Source: Propioniferax innocua
Lineage (GTDB): Bacteria; Actinomycetota; Actinomycetes; Propionibacteriales; Propionibacteriaceae
DNA: 64,000 nt
NCBI RefSeq assembly: GCF_006716235.1
Contig: NZ_VFOR01000001.1
Location: 1,116,001 to 1,180,000, forward strand
Direction: 5' to 3'
Shown: positions 27,570 to 40,100 of the stretch, one piece after another
Layout of the letters: each line of letters starts with the position of its first letter
Position numbering within the stretch: position 1 is the stretch's first letter
The notes under the pieces: generated by a model
What the model was told of the DNA's origin: nothing
The model's database searches: none
Seen by the model: the letters and a program-made list of their open reading frames with translations, nothing else
Made by a program: the position numbers and the translations under genes

Positions 27570-28379
27570 ATGACGATCTCCCTGCCGCCCATCGGGCTCG
27601 GCACCTGGCCCATGCGTGGACGCGAAGGCACCGCCGCCGTGATCTCTGCAATCGAGAAGGGCTACCGGCTCATCGACTCCGCATTCAACTATGAGAACGA
27701 GGGCGTGGTCGGCACGGCCGTCCGCACCTGCGGGGTCCCCCGCGAAGAACTCATCATCACCAGCAAGCTCCCCGGCCGTCACCACAAGCAGTCCCATGTG
27801 GTGCCGACCATCGAGGAGACGGTGGCCCGCATGGGGCTCGACTACATCGACCTCTACCTGATCCACTGGCCGAACCCCTCCCAGGGGCTCTACGTCGACG
27901 CCTGGAAGGGCATGATCGAGGCCAAGGAAGCAGGCATCGTGAAACACATCGGCGTCTCGAACTTCCTGCCCGACCACATCGAGAAGATCGAAGCCGAAAC
28001 CGGTGTGCGTCCCGAGGTGAACCAGATCGAACTGCACCCGATGTTCCCCCAGCTCGGTCAGCTTCAGTGGCACGAAGAGAAGGGCATCATCGTCGAGGGC
28101 TGGAGCCCGCTGCGTCGCGGCAACGAAGCAACTTCAGCCCCCGCCGTCACCGAGGTGGCAGCCGCCCACGGCATCACGCCGGCCCAGGCGATCCTCGCGT
28201 GGCATCGCGCCATCGGTTCGCTGCCACTGCCGAAGTCGTCCGACCCCGTACGTCAGTCGGAGAACCTCGCGGCCATGGAGATCGAACTGACCGACGATGA
28301 GGTCGCGTCCATCAGCGCCCTCGGCCGTCCCGACGGGCGTCAGGCAGACCAGAACCCGGAGTACTACGAGGAGATGTGA
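27570..28379 (+). CDS. Aldo/keto reductase
   Basis: A 269-residue NADPH-dependent carbonyl reductase of the AKR superfamily. The catalytic tetrad is visible: Asp and Tyr in DSAFNYENE, Lys in TSKLPG, His in LIHWP. GVSNF and PLPKSSDP (cofactor binding) follow. Similar to 2,5-diketo-D-gluconate reductase/YvgN-type enzymes of broad specificity. GAAAGGA stands before the ATG, 30 bp after the kinase-like gene, so the two may be co-transcribed. Confidence 0.92.
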   Translation: MTISLPPIGLGTWPMRGREGTAAVISAIEKGYRLIDSAFNYENEGVVGTAVRTCGVPREELIITSKLPGRHHKQSHVVPTIEETVARMGLDYIDLYLIHWPNPSQGLYVDAWKGMIEAKEAGIVKHIGVSNFLPDHIEKIEAETGVRPEVNQIELHPMFPQLGQLQWHEEKGIIVEGWSPLRRGNEATSAPAVTEVAAAHGITPAQAILAWHRAIGSLPLPKSSDPVRQSENLAAMEIELTDDEVASISALGRPDGRQADQNPEYYEEM

Positions 28380-28435
28380 TCCTCAACGCCCCAAGCTGAC
28401 CCCCACCGATGCCATGGTGGAGGCCTCAGGGGGAC

Positions 28436-28489
28436 ACACGACGCCCGGCCGATGCATCCAGGTGATGCACAGCCGGGCGTCGTGTGGTT
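28436..28489. terminator. Bidirectional terminator
   Basis: A 14-bp stem (ACACGACGCCCGGC / GCCGGGCGTCGTGT) enclosing a second small stem (TGCATC / GATGCA), then GGTTT on the plus side. It lies between convergent genes. Confidence 0.85.
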
Positions 28490-28525
28490 TCGAACCCCGT
28501 GATCGCAGAACGTGCTGGCGTCAGG

Positions 28526-30157
28526 TCAGGCGAGGCCGAGCATCTCGACAGCCTGCGCCCGCATATCGACCTTGCGGACCTTGCCGGTGACGGTCATGGG
28601 GAATTCATCGACGACATGCACATAGCGAGGAATCTTGTGTCGCGACAGCTTGCCCTCGGAGAACTCACGCACCTGTTCCTCGGTGAGATCTGACACTCCA
28701 TCGCGGAGCTTGACCCACGCCATCAGCTCCTCGCCGTATTTCGGATCTGGAACCCCGACGACCTGGGCATCGACGATGTCGGGGTGCGTGTAGAGGAATT
28801 CCTCGATCTCACGGGGATAGATGTTCTCCCCGCCCCGGATCACCATGTCCTTGATCCGACCGGTGATCTGCGCGTAGCCGTCCTCATCCATGACCGCGAG
28901 GTCACCGGTGTGCATCCAACCATCGGCATCGATGGCCTCAGTGGTCTTTTCCTCGTCGTTCCAGTAGCCGAGCATCACCGAATAGCCACGGGTGCAGAAC
29001 TCACCCACCTCCCCGCGCGGGACCGGGTCACCGGTCGTCGGATCGACGACCTTCACCTCCACGTGCGGCAGAGCACGCCCGACGGTGCCGACGCGACGTT
29101 CCAGCGAGTCATCGGGACGCGTCTGCATGGAGACCGGCGAGGTCTCGGTCATGCCGTAACAGATCGAGACCTCCTCCATGTGCATGCGGTCGATGACCTT
29201 GCGCATGATCTCGGCCGGGCAGGGCGATCCTGCCATGATGCCGGTGCGCAAGGTGCTGAGGTCGTACGACTCGAAGTCGGGCAGGGCCAGTTCCGCGATG
29301 AACATCGTCGGCACCCCGTACAACGAGGTGCACTTCTCGCTCTCGACCGCCTTCAGTGCCTCGTCAGGCTTGAACGCCGGGCCCGGGATCACGGTGCAGG
29401 CACCATGGCTGATCACCGCCAGATTGCCCATGACCATCCCGAAGCAGTGGTAGAACGGCACCGGGGTGCAGACGCGGTCCGCGTCGGTGTAATGGATGGT
29501 CTCACCCACGAAGTACCCGTTGTTGAGGATGTTGCGGTGCGAGAGCGTCGCACCCTTCGGAAACCCGGTGGTGCCCGACGTGTACTGGATGTTGATCGGA
29601 TCGTGCTGCGTCAGCGATGCGGCGATCGCGGGCAGCTCCGGGGAGATCTCGGTGCGCATCAGGGCCGCGAAATCATCGCTCTCCATGAGCACGACCTTCT
29701 CCAGATCGTCGCAGCGCGGCATGACCTCCTCGAGCATCTCGGCGTATTTGGAGTCCTTGAACTCGGTGGCCGCGATGACGCAGCGAACCTCGGACTTCAC
29801 CAACGCGTACTCCAGCTCGTGCACGCGGTACGAGGGATTGATGTTCACCAACACCAGGCCGACCTCGGCGGTGGCGAACTGCGTCAGGAACCATTCCCAG
29901 CGATTCGGCGCCCAGATGCCGACGCGGTCACCCTTGCGCAGACCGAGTTCAAGAAGCCCCGACGCCAACCGCCGCACGTCCTGCAGAAGTTCGTCATAGG
30001 TCCATCGGCGTCCGGCGGGGACATCCACGAGCGCTTCATTGTCACCGAAGCGTTCGGTGGTCTCGGCGAGCTGCTGCCCGATGGTCAGCTCGATCAGGGG
30101 AACGTCGGACCCGCCGACGTCTTGGCTCAGTTCAGGGTCGAGGACGGCGTCAGTCAT
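28526..30157 (-). CDS. Acyl-CoA synthetase (AMP-forming)
   Basis: A 543-residue fatty/branched acyl-CoA ligase of the ANL superfamily. Motifs: P-loop [42 protein letters not shown], and the catalytic lysine region TVTGKVRK. The ATG at 30157 has GGAG 6 nt upstream and overlaps the CitE-like gene by 8 bp. Last gene of the leucine-type catabolic cluster; it probably activates a short or branched acid that feeds the acyl-CoA dehydrogenase. It is comparable in role to FadD35 of the mycobacterial locus. Confidence 0.93.
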   Translation of the reverse strand: MTDAVLDPELSQDVGGSDVPLIELTIGQQLAETTERFGDNEALVDVPAGRRWTYDELLQDVRRLASGLLELGLRKGDRVGIWAPNRWEWFLTQFATAEVGLVLVNINPSYRVHELEYALVKSEVRCVIAATEFKDSKYAEMLEEVMPRCDDLEKVVLMESDDFAALMRTEISPELPAIAASLTQHDPINIQYTSGTTGFPKGATLSHRNILNNGYFVGETIHYTDADRVCTPVPFYHCFGMVMGNLAVISHGACTVIPGPAFKPDEALKAVESEKCTSLYGVPTMFIAELALPDFESYDLSTLRTGIMAGSPCPAEIMRKVIDRMHMEEVSICYGMTETSPVSMQTRPDDSLERRVGTVGRALPHVEVKVVDPTTGDPVPRGEVGEFCTRGYSVMLGYWNDEEKTTEAIDADGWMHTGDLAVMDEDGYAQITGRIKDMVIRGGENIYPREIEEFLYTHPDIVDAQVVGVPDPKYGEELMAWVKLRDGVSDLTEEQVREFSEGKLSRHKIPRYVHVVDEFPMTVTGKVRKVDMRAQAVEMLGLA

Positions 30158-31040
30158 GATCAACTCCGATCGTTGTCGTTCCCGTTGCCCGTGCCCGACG
30201 AAGCACCGAGTGCGCCAAGGAGATCACCGGCGCATCGACCATGCGTCCATCGAGCTGGAAGACACCCGCCTCGTTGCGGGCAGCCGAGACGATCCGCTCG
30301 GCCCGGGACACTTCTTCTGGGGTGGGAGCGTACGCATCCCGGATGACCGGGACCTGCCCGGGGTGGATACAGGCGGTCGCCATGAACCCGAGCGCCACGG
30401 CGTCATCGGCCTCGGCGCGCAGGCCATCATGGTCGGCGATGTCGAGGTGTACCGCGTCCACCGCGAAACGCCCGAATGCGGCGGCGGCCATGGCGACACG
30501 TGCCCGTGCATAACGGGGAGCGTCACGATACTGGCCCATCATCGGACTCCCCGTCGCTGACGTCATCGCTGCAAAGCGACTGGCGTCACCGCCCATGGCA
30601 GCCACGAGATCTTCGGCGCCCCACATGAGACCGACACAGTTGGAGGCAGCTGCGATCTCATCGGCGCGGACGACCCCGAGCGGCGTTTCAACGAGCGCGA
30701 GGACACCGACCGGAACCTGTTCCACCTGCTCGGCGGACTCGGCCTTGGCCAGCATGACGCACCGGTACTGCGTCTTGGCCAGGGCCTCGAGATCCGCCTC
30801 GAACTCTCCGCTGTCGAAGGGGTTCAATCGAACGATCGTCGATGCCGGATCCAACGGATGCGCCACCAACGCCTCACGGGCTGCGGGTTTGTCGGCAGGA
30901 GCGACGGCATCCTCCAGGTCGATGATGACCACATCGGAACGTTCGGCGGCCTTGCCATACCGATCAGGACGATCAGCCGGGCAGAACAGCATCGCCGGGC
31001 CCGGCGGCAGCCAAGGCTGCGCGGTCGCATCGGCTTTCAT
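30150..31040 (-). CDS. CitE-like CoA-ester lyase (HpcH/HpaI family)
   Basis: A 296-residue TIM-barrel enzyme. It has [28 protein letters not shown] (Mg-binding Glu/Asp), [17 protein letters not shown] and [13 protein letters not shown]. In Mycobacterium tuberculosis the equivalent gene (Rv2498c) encodes a beta-hydroxyacyl-CoA lyase acting on (R)-HMG-CoA in leucine breakdown and on citramalyl-CoA from itaconate. The same gene neighbours occur here, so the same role is inferred. Overlaps the MaoC gene by 4 nt. Confidence 0.88.
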   Translation of the reverse strand: MKADATAQPWLPPGPAMLFCPADRPDRYGKAAERSDVVIIDLEDAVAPADKPAAREALVAHPLDPASTIVRLNPFDSGEFEADLEALAKTQYRCVMLAKAESAEQVEQVPVGVLALVETPLGVVRADEIAAASNCVGLMWGAEDLVAAMGGDASRFAAMTSATGSPMMGQYRDAPRYARARVAMAAAAFGRFAVDAVHLDIADHDGLRAEADDAVALGFMATACIHPGQVPVIRDAYAPTPEEVSRAERIVSAARNEAGVFQLDGRMVDAPVISLAHSVLRRARATGTTTIGVDHD

Positions 31041-31588
31041 GCGTCGCTCCCCCGCTCGGCAGCAGCCAGCGCCGCGGGCGACTTGTGGAACAACGCATTG
31101 CGCACAGCGACACAGACCACGTCACCATGCTGGTTGCGGCCCGTGTGCCGCATCGTGACGATGCCTTGACCGGGACGCGACTTGGATTCGCGTTTGGCCA
31201 CCACTTCAACCTCACCGTAGAGCGTGTCCCCGGCGTAGACGGGTTTGGGAAAGGTGATCTCAGTGAAACCGAGCTGCGCCACGATCGTGCTCTGGGTGAG
31301 CTGGTTGACCGAGAGCCCGATGAGCGTCGCCACAGTGTGCATCGAGTTCATCAGGCGCTCCCCACCCAACGCGTTCTCCTGCGACCATGCGGCGTCCAGA
31401 TGCAGCGCCTGATGATTCATCGTGAGCGTCGAGAAGATGGTGTTGTCGGCCTCGGTCATGGTGCGGCCGGGCGTGTGTCGGTAGACGACGCCCTCCTCGA
31501 GTTCGTCGAAGTACAGGCCCCGTTGGGTGACCACGCGCGGCTCCTGCTCCACGGAATCCTCCTGAGGTACGGGCTGCTCGCCGTTCAC
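31037..31588 (-). CDS. MaoC-family (R)-specific enoyl-CoA hydratase
   Basis: A 183-residue hot-dog-fold protein. It has TEADNTIFSTLTMNHQALHLDA (hydratase-2 Asp/His region), PVYAGDTLYGEVEV and MRHTGRNQHGDVVC. By comparison with the mycobacterial cluster (Rv2499c), it is likely to hydrate 3-methylglutaconyl-CoA to the R isomer for the CitE-like lyase. GTG start with a 4-nt overlap with the dehydrogenase stop. Substrate is inference. Confidence 0.88.
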   Translation of the reverse strand: MNGEQPVPQEDSVEQEPRVVTQRGLYFDELEEGVVYRHTPGRTMTEADNTIFSTLTMNHQALHLDAAWSQENALGGERLMNSMHTVATLIGLSVNQLTQSTIVAQLGFTEITFPKPVYAGDTLYGEVEVVAKRESKSRPGQGIVTMRHTGRNQHGDVVCVAVRNALFHKSPAALAAAERGSDA

Positions 31589-32727
31589 AGACCCAACCCC
31601 CGCGCGATGAGCATGAGCTGCACCTCGGAGGTGCCCTCACCGATCTCGAGGATCTTCGAATCCCGGTAATGACGCGCCACGGCGTACTCGTTCATGAAGC
31701 CATAACCACCGTGCACCTGGGTGGCGTCGCGTGCATTGTCCATGGCTGCCTCGGACGCCACGAGCTTGGCGATCGCCGCTTCCTTCTTGAACGGCTTGCC
31801 CGCGAGCATCAGCGAAGCCGCGTGATAGTAAGCGCAGCGCGCGGTGTGGGCGCGAGCTTCCATGCGCGCGATCTTGAATGAGATCGCCTGGTTCTTGCCG
31901 ATCGGCTGCCCGAACGACTCGCGTTCCTTGGCGTATTTCACCGATTCGTCGACGCAGCCCTGCGCGGCGCCGGTGGCCAGTGCGGCGATCGCGATGCGTC
32001 CCTCGTCGAGGATCGACAGGAAGTTCGCATACCCGCGGCCCCGCTCACCCAGCAGATTGGCCTCGGGGACGCGCACATTCTCGAACGTCAACGGATGGGT
32101 GTCCGATGCATTCCACCCCACCTTGTCGTAGGCCGGCTCCACGGTGAAGCCGGGCGTGCCGTTGGGCACGATGATCGTGGAGATCTCCTTGCGTCCATCC
32201 TCCTTGGTGCCGGTGACCGCGGTGACCGTCACGAACCGCGTGATCTCGGTACCGGAGTTGGTGATGAACTGCTTGGAGCCGTTGATGATCCACTCGCCGT
32301 CCTCGAGACGAGCGGTGGTACGCGTGGACCCGGCATCCGATCCGGCACCGGGTTCGGTGAGGCCGAAGCCAGCCAGGTTCTTGCCCGCTGCCAGGCTGGG
32401 CAGCCATTCGGCTTTCTGCTCATCTGTGCCGAACTTGTGAATCGGCATCGCTCCAAGGCTGACTCCGGCTTCAAGGGTGATCGCCACCGACTGGTCGACG
32501 CGCGCCAGCTCCTCCAGCGCCAGGCTCAGCGCGAAGTAGTCGCTGCCCATGCCACCGTGTTCCTCATCGAACGGCAGGCCGAACAGGCCCATCTCTCCCA
32601 TCTTGGAGACGATCGCGTACGGGAACGCATGTTCCTTGTCGTGTTGCGCCGCCACCGGCGCGACCTCCTTCTGGGCGAAGTCGGCCACCGCCGCCTTCAG
32701 GTCGGCGTATTCCTCGGTGAGTTCCAT
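31585..32727 (-). CDS. Acyl-CoA dehydrogenase (isovaleryl/short branched chain type)
   Basis: A 380-residue FAD enzyme. It has FGLTEPGAGSDAGSTRTTA, the CoA/FAD regions GSKQFITNSG and YAKERESFGQPI, VHGGYGFMNEY and EIGEGTSEVQLMLIAR. The glutamate of GEGTSE sits at the usual catalytic position of medium-chain enzymes, whereas classical isovaleryl-CoA dehydrogenases carry theirs elsewhere, so 2-methylbutyryl/isobutyryl-type substrates are also possible. ATG 32727 with AAGGA; the longer frame is not credible. It lies within the MCC cluster. Confidence 0.9.
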   Translation of the reverse strand: MELTEEYADLKAAVADFAQKEVAPVAAQHDKEHAFPYAIVSKMGEMGLFGLPFDEEHGGMGSDYFALSLALEELARVDQSVAITLEAGVSLGAMPIHKFGTDEQKAEWLPSLAAGKNLAGFGLTEPGAGSDAGSTRTTARLEDGEWIINGSKQFITNSGTEITRFVTVTAVTGTKEDGRKEISTIIVPNGTPGFTVEPAYDKVGWNASDTHPLTFENVRVPEANLLGERGRGYANFLSILDEGRIAIAALATGAAQGCVDESVKYAKERESFGQPIGKNQAISFKIARMEARAHTARCAYYHAASLMLAGKPFKKEAAIAKLVASEAAMDNARDATQVHGGYGFMNEYAVARHYRDSKILEIGEGTSEVQLMLIARGLGL

Positions 32728-32791
32728 GTCATTCCTTCGTGAGTGGTTCAACGTCATGCGAGCCCGCGAAGGGGCGATAGATCGAAGTCGT

Positions 32792-34834
32792 TCAGGACGC
32801 CTCATCGGTGGCGTCCACCGAGGCCAGCACCTGGTCGGCGCCGACCTGCTCCCCCGCCTTCGCCGAGAGCGTGACGACACCGGCACTTGGAGCGGTGAGA
32901 GTGTGTTCCATCTTCATGGCCTCCACCGTGATGACGGGGGCCCCGGAGTCCACATGATCGCCGTCGGCCACATGGACCGCGATCACCGAACCGGGCATCG
33001 GACTGCTGATCTCGGCCACCAGCTCATCGGCGTGCAGACGCTTGTCGTACAACGGCAGGATCGGCAGTGCGAATCCCCCGACGGTGCCCTCGGTGCCGGT
33101 GACCCACACGGTCCCGCCGGCGACCTCGGCCGCCCATGTGCTGCGGTCCACTTCGTCGAGGAGATCCACCTGAACCTGGATGATGTCGTTCTCGATCCGG
33201 ACGCGACGCGGCTCGACCCCGAGGTCATACGGTTCATCGCTGATACGCACATCGAAACCGCCTGGCCGTGGATCGAGGCCGACACAGACCGGCTTCTCAC
33301 CCAGCAGGAACCGTGCCCACATACCGGTGCGCTGCTGGCCCAGGCGCCATCCGTCGTTGCGCCATGGCTCATGCGAAGGTCCCTCACCGGGGGCGGTCAG
33401 GACAGAAGCACCTTCGGGGAGCCGCGCCTCGATCGCCTCGATGGCCCCCGCGACGAGCGCGGGGAACGGCGGACGCGGCGACACGTACTCACCGGCGACA
33501 CGGTCCAGCAACCCGGTGTCCAGGTCTCCGGCACGCACCAGGGGCTGGTTGATCAGGAAGCGACAGAAATCGATGTTGGTCTGCAGCCCCCCGACGACGG
33601 TGCCGGCAAGGGCATCATCCAAGGCGTCCAGTGCCTGCCCGCGCGTGGGCGCATGGACGATGACCTTGGCCAGCATCGGGTCATAATCGCTACTCACATA
33701 CGACCCGGCGATGACACCGGTGTCGCAGCGATCGGCGTCGCTCCTGAAATCGAGCACGGTGCCTCCGGTCGGCAGGAAACCATTGCTCGGATCCTCGGCG
33801 TAGACACGGGCCTCGATCGAGTGACCGGTGAGCGTCACCGATTCCTGCTGGATCGCGAGTGGCTCCCCCGCTGCGATCGCAACCTGGTGCGCCACCAGGT
33901 CCTCACCGGTGACCTCCTCGGTGACCGGGTGCTCCACCTGCAGGCGCGTGTTCATCTCCATGAAGAAGAACTCGTCGGGACGATGCGCCGAAACGATGAA
34001 CTCCACGGTGCCCGCACCCACGTAATCCACCGCACGCGCGGCATTGCAGGCGGCTTCACCGATACGGGCACGTGTCTGTTCATCGAGCAGTGGGCTCGGC
34101 GCCTCCTCGATCACCTTCTGGTGGCGACGCTGGAGCGAGCACTCGCGCTCCCCGAGGTGCACGACGTTGCCGTGCTTGTCCGCCAGAACCTGCACCTCGA
34201 TGTGACGCGGAGTGTCCACGAATCGCTCGAGGAAGAGCGTGTCATCGCCGAACGCGTTGCTCGATTCACGCCGAGCCGACGTCAGCGCGGCCTGCATGTC
34301 CTCGGGCTTCTCGACGCGCCGCATGCCCTTGCCGCCACCGCCCGCCGAGGGCTTGATGAGCACGGGGTAACCGACCTCGCCCGCCGCCTCGATCAACTCC
34401 TCGTCGGTGAGACCGGGTCGCGAGACACCCGGGACGGTGGGCACATCATTGCTGGAGACCGCCGCCTTCGCGGTGATCTTGTCGCCCATCGTCTCGATCG
34501 CCGATGCGGGCGGACCGATGAACTCCACGCCCGCCTCCTCACAGGCTCGGGCGAACTTCGCATTCTCGGAGAGGAAGCCGTAACCGGGGTGGATGGCCTG
34601 CGCACCGGAGCGCTTGGCGGCGTCGATCACACGATCGATGTTGAGGTACGACTCGGAAGCTCTCGTGGGGCCGATGTACACGGCGGCATCGGCCAGGTGC
34701 ACGTGCAAGGCGTCACGGTCGGCGTCGGAGTACACCGCCACGGCACGGATACCGAGCTCCTGGAGTGTGCGGATCACGCGGACCGCGATCTCGCCGCGGT
34801 TCGCGATCAGGACTGTGTCGAAGTGGCTGCTCAT
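32792..34834 (-). CDS. Biotin carboxylase/BCCP fusion, methylcrotonyl- or acyl-CoA carboxylase alpha subunit
   Basis: A 680-residue subunit. The biotin carboxylase part starts [17 protein letters not shown] and has the [11 protein letters not shown] loop and [11 protein letters not shown]; a linker follows and a biotinyl domain has EAMKMEHTL at its C-terminus. It carboxylates biotin with ATP and bicarbonate for the partner carboxyltransferase 7 nt upstream. The cluster suggests 3-methylcrotonyl-CoA. The ATG at 34834 is set by the family N-terminus and a GAGGA site. Confidence 0.93.
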   Translation of the reverse strand: MSSHFDTVLIANRGEIAVRVIRTLQELGIRAVAVYSDADRDALHVHLADAAVYIGPTRASESYLNIDRVIDAAKRSGAQAIHPGYGFLSENAKFARACEEAGVEFIGPPASAIETMGDKITAKAAVSSNDVPTVPGVSRPGLTDEELIEAAGEVGYPVLIKPSAGGGGKGMRRVEKPEDMQAALTSARRESSNAFGDDTLFLERFVDTPRHIEVQVLADKHGNVVHLGERECSLQRRHQKVIEEAPSPLLDEQTRARIGEAACNAARAVDYVGAGTVEFIVSAHRPDEFFFMEMNTRLQVEHPVTEEVTGEDLVAHQVAIAAGEPLAIQQESVTLTGHSIEARVYAEDPSNGFLPTGGTVLDFRSDADRCDTGVIAGSYVSSDYDPMLAKVIVHAPTRGQALDALDDALAGTVVGGLQTNIDFCRFLINQPLVRAGDLDTGLLDRVAGEYVSPRPPFPALVAGAIEAIEARLPEGASVLTAPGEGPSHEPWRNDGWRLGQQRTGMWARFLLGEKPVCVGLDPRPGGFDVRISDEPYDLGVEPRRVRIENDIIQVQVDLLDEVDRSTWAAEVAGGTVWVTGTEGTVGGFALPILPLYDKRLHADELVAEISSPMPGSVIAVHVADGDHVDSGAPVITVEAMKMEHTLTAPSAGVVTLSAKAGEQVGADQVLASVDATDEAS

Positions 34835-34841
34835 GATCTCC

Positions 34842-36416
<1,575 letters not shown>

Positions 36417-36446
36417 CACACCTCCTCGTGGACCCCGCTCATGCGA

Positions 36447-36476
36447 GTTAGTTAACCGTCACTAACGGTATACAAT
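36447..36476. promoter_or_regulatory. TetR operator and -10 in the MCC cluster divergent region
   Basis: Inverted repeat GTTAGT (36447-36452) and ACTAAC (36461-36466) with an 8-nt spacer, embedded in a rare AT-rich stretch, followed by TACAAT (36471-36476), a good -10 for the rightward tetR gene. Its position between both starts fits control of both genes. Confidence 0.6.
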
Positions 36477-36483
36477 GTGAGGC

Positions 36484-37155
36484 ATGCCCCGCAACAACAA
36501 CCCCGTCGAGGGGTCGGGCTCCGACGTCACCCTCGGCGCCACCGATGGTTCATCGACAAGCATCCCGACACCACGGCCAGGCACTGGCGCACGCCAGGAG
36601 GCCAAGGCCGAGCGGCGTTCAGGGTTGTTGAAGGCGGCGGCCCGCATCATGGCCGAGCGGGGCTTCCACGCCACCCGACTGGATGACATCGGCTCGGCCG
36701 TGGGCATCTCGGGCCCCGCGCTCTATCGACACTTCAGCAGCAAACACGACCTGCTCACCGCCGTCCTCGTGGACGTCTCCGAGCGACTGCAGGCCGGCGG
36801 CGAGAAGGTACTCGACGCCGCACCCGACCCTGAGTCGGCACTCGACTCACTCATCGCCTTCCACGTGCACTTCGCCTTCACCGAAACCGAGCTCATCGGC
36901 GTCCAGGACCGTGAACTGCTCAACCTCGAGCCCACGGCCCGCGAAAAAGTTGCAACGCTGCAGCGCACCTACCTGCAGCTCTGGTACGAAACGTTGTCGA
37001 AGCTGAAGCCCGAGCTGGACGACGACGCCGTCAAGGCACGATGCCGAGCCGCAGTGGGCATGATAAACGCATCGCGTCACGTGGTCGGCCGACGGCTGGA
37101 AGACCCCACCCGAGCCGCCTTGCCGGGAATGTGCCGAACCGCCCTGACCTCCTGA
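36484..37155 (+). CDS. TetR-family regulator of the leucine-type catabolic cluster
   Basis: A 223-residue repressor. A Pro/Ser/Thr-rich N-terminal arm of 35 residues precedes the HTH domain (RIMAERGFHATRLDDIGSAVGISGPALYRHFSSKHDLL); the C-terminal ligand domain is helical with LSKLKPELDDDAVKARCRAA, typical of the SACE_7040 (KstR-like) group. Divergent from the carboxylase gene with 67 bp between, holding a palindrome. A similar TetR gene (Rv2506) flanks the mycobacterial cluster. The ligand is probably an acyl-CoA intermediate (inference). Confidence 0.9.
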   Translation: MPRNNNPVEGSGSDVTLGATDGSSTSIPTPRPGTGARQEAKAERRSGLLKAAARIMAERGFHATRLDDIGSAVGISGPALYRHFSSKHDLLTAVLVDVSERLQAGGEKVLDAAPDPESALDSLIAFHVHFAFTETELIGVQDRELLNLEPTAREKVATLQRTYLQLWYETLSKLKPELDDDAVKARCRAAVGMINASRHVVGRRLEDPTRAALPGMCRTALTS

Positions 37156-37197
37156 CCGGGCGAACACCCATCACTCAGTCCGCCATCGGCCCCCCGG

Positions 37198-40100
37198 TCA
37201 TCGACGGCGTCGCAGAATGGCACCTCCCACGGCCAATGCCATCAAGCCACTGAGCAGGATCCCCGCCGCAGGACCACCCGTTCTGGGCAGGAACCCGCCC
37301 GGCTGGTCTTCCGGTGCTGGAGCAGGCTGATCGGGGCCCGGCTCACTGGGACCGGGCTCACTGGGGCCGGGCTCACTGGGACCGGGCTCACTGGGGCCGG
37401 GCTCACTGGGACCGGGCTCACTGGGACCGGGCTCACTCGGACCGGGCTCACTCGGACCGGGCTCACTCGGACCGGGCTCACTCGGACCGGGCTCACTCGG
37501 ACCGGGCTCACTCGGACCGGGCTCACTCGGACCGGGCTCACTCGGACCGGGCTCACTCGGTACAGGGTCTCCTGGCTTTGTCGGCTCAGGCGACACAGGC
37601 GTCTCAGGCTCAGGGACCACCTCGAGAATGGTGTCGCGTGCCGTGCCCTGATCGTTGTCCTCGACCGGATCTGGGGTGGGGCTCGTGACGCGAGCAGTAT
37701 TCACCAATTCCCCGCTGGCATCCTGCGCCAAGACCCCACCGATCTCGACGGTCACAGAATCACCGGGCAGGATCACATCCGCCAGACACGTCACCGTCCG
37801 ATCGTCAACGGCACAGCTGGGGCCGCTCGTTGTGATGTCGGAGATCTCGTGCGGAACTTCGTCGACCACGGACACGGGGCTCGCAGCTGAGGGGCCAAGG
37901 TTCGTCACCACGACCCGCCACACCACCGGTTCACCCGGCACCGCAGGGGTCACCAACGTCTTGCGAACATCGAGATCCGCCGAGGGCGTCAAGGAGGTCC
38001 CCACGGTCGAGACATCATCACCAGAGTTCGGATCCGGCGTCGAACCAGAGACCGTGGCCGTGTTCTCCAGCTCCCCGCGGGCCGTGGGCGCGACGGTCGC
38101 GTCGATCTGGACGGTGAAGGAATCACCTGGGGCAAGGGTTGCTCGACCACACCGCAGGGCCTGACCCTCGGCCAGGACGCAGCCGGTCAGTGGATCCTCG
38201 ACGCTGACGCGAGGATCGACCGCCTCAGTGGCGAGTACGTCGTCGATGACGACATCACGCGCCGTGGAAGGGCCTTCATTGGTGACCGTGATCGTCCATC
38301 CCACATCACGCCCCGGCACCAACTCACCATCACCGGTTCGAGTCTTCACCACCGCGAGATTCGCGCTCGGAGTGACACTGTCGATCGCCACGGACTCGTT
38401 GTTGTCAAGGGTGGGATCTGCCACCGAGTTCGTCACATGCACAGCGTTGACGATCTCGCCCGAGACCTCGCTGCCGAGGCGTCCAGTGACCGTGATCTCG
38501 GTCTTCGCACCCGACGCCAGCTCACCCAGTCGGCAATGCAGGGCCGCATCGTGCTCCGAGCATGACGCACCTCGTGGGGCATGAGCTTCCACGTCCAGGA
38601 GTCCCGCGGGCAGCACATCGCGCACAAGCACGTCCCGGGCATCGTCCGGTCCACGGTTCTCGACGGCCACACGCCACGTGACCTCCTCACCGGGCACAGC
38701 CTCCCCGACGAGTTCCGTGGACACCGCAACGTCTGCGAGCTGTCCGACAGGCGTGGTCACCGAGTGCTCGTTGTCCTCGGGAGTCGGCTCATCTTCGACT
38801 CCCACCACCGTCGCGGCATTCGTCAATTCCTCGACGTTGGACGGAACCGTGCCGCTGATCTCGACCGAGACGCTGCTCTTCGCAGGAACGGTTCCCAGCG
38901 GACAAGTCACTTCACCACCGGCAGTGGTGCATTCGATGCCTCCGGGGGCTCGCACCTCGACGTCGGAGACACCACTGGGCAAGCGGTCGGTGAGAACCAC
39001 GCCCGTGGCATCGGAGGTGCCGCTGTTCGCCACCACCACCTGCCACGTGATGACGTCACCGGCCGTGGGGGCATCCTCGGCCTGGACCTGTTTGGTGACC
39101 GCCAGGTCGACATCAGGGGTCAGACGCGTGGTGACCGTGGCCGAATCATTGCCCGGATCACGGTCCGGCGATGTTGTGGTGACAGCGGCCTCATTGGTGA
39201 GTTCACCACGCGCTTCGGGAGAAACCACCCCGGTGATCTGGACAGGCATGGTGGCACCACTGTCAAGCGATCGGCGTTCACAGGTGACCGTCAGGCCCTC
39301 CACCCGGCAGGCTGTGGCCGGATCAGCCGACACCTCCACATCGGTGATCCCCGGCGGAAGTTCATCGGTCACGGTCACGTTGGACGCAGTCGAGGGGCCG
39401 TGGTTCACCGCCTGAACCGTCCAGGTCACAGGCGCCCCGGGCGTCGTTCCTCCGCTGAGAACATCCTTCGTCAGAGACAGATCCACATCGGAGACAACGG
39501 TCCCGGTGCTGGTGTCGCTGTTGTTGCCCGAGGTGGGGTCATACGTTCCCGACCGGACCTCAGCACTGTTCAGCAGCTCCCCACTCGCCGTGGGAACGAT
39601 GTCAGCGGTGACAGTGATGGTGCGCTCCTCGCCGACAGCGAGATCGAAATCGGCACACGTGAGCGTCCGACCAGCGAGTTCGCACTCCGCCCCGGTGGCC
39701 CGGGCATTGGTGACCTGCTCGGGAAGCGCGTCCGTCACCCGGACGTCCCGCGCCACCGCAGGCCCGTCATTACGCACGACGAGATCCCACTCGACCTGCT
39801 GCCCGGCGACAGGCGTTTCGGTGCGCTGGCGCTTCATCAACGACACATCCGCCGAGGAACCCAGCGGAGTGGTCGTCGTCGCGGTGTCATTGTCGGTCAC
39901 GGGGTCAGGGGTTCCACTGCTGATGCGTCCGGTGTTAACGATCTCACCGGTTGCATCGGCATCCACCGTACCGACGACCTCGATACTCGCCGACGCTCCG
40001 GGAGCCAACGAATCAGCCGAACACAGGACGCTTCGACCATCGACCGAACAATCGAGGCCACCGTCGTCGACGACCCTGACATCGGTCAGCTCCTCAGGCA

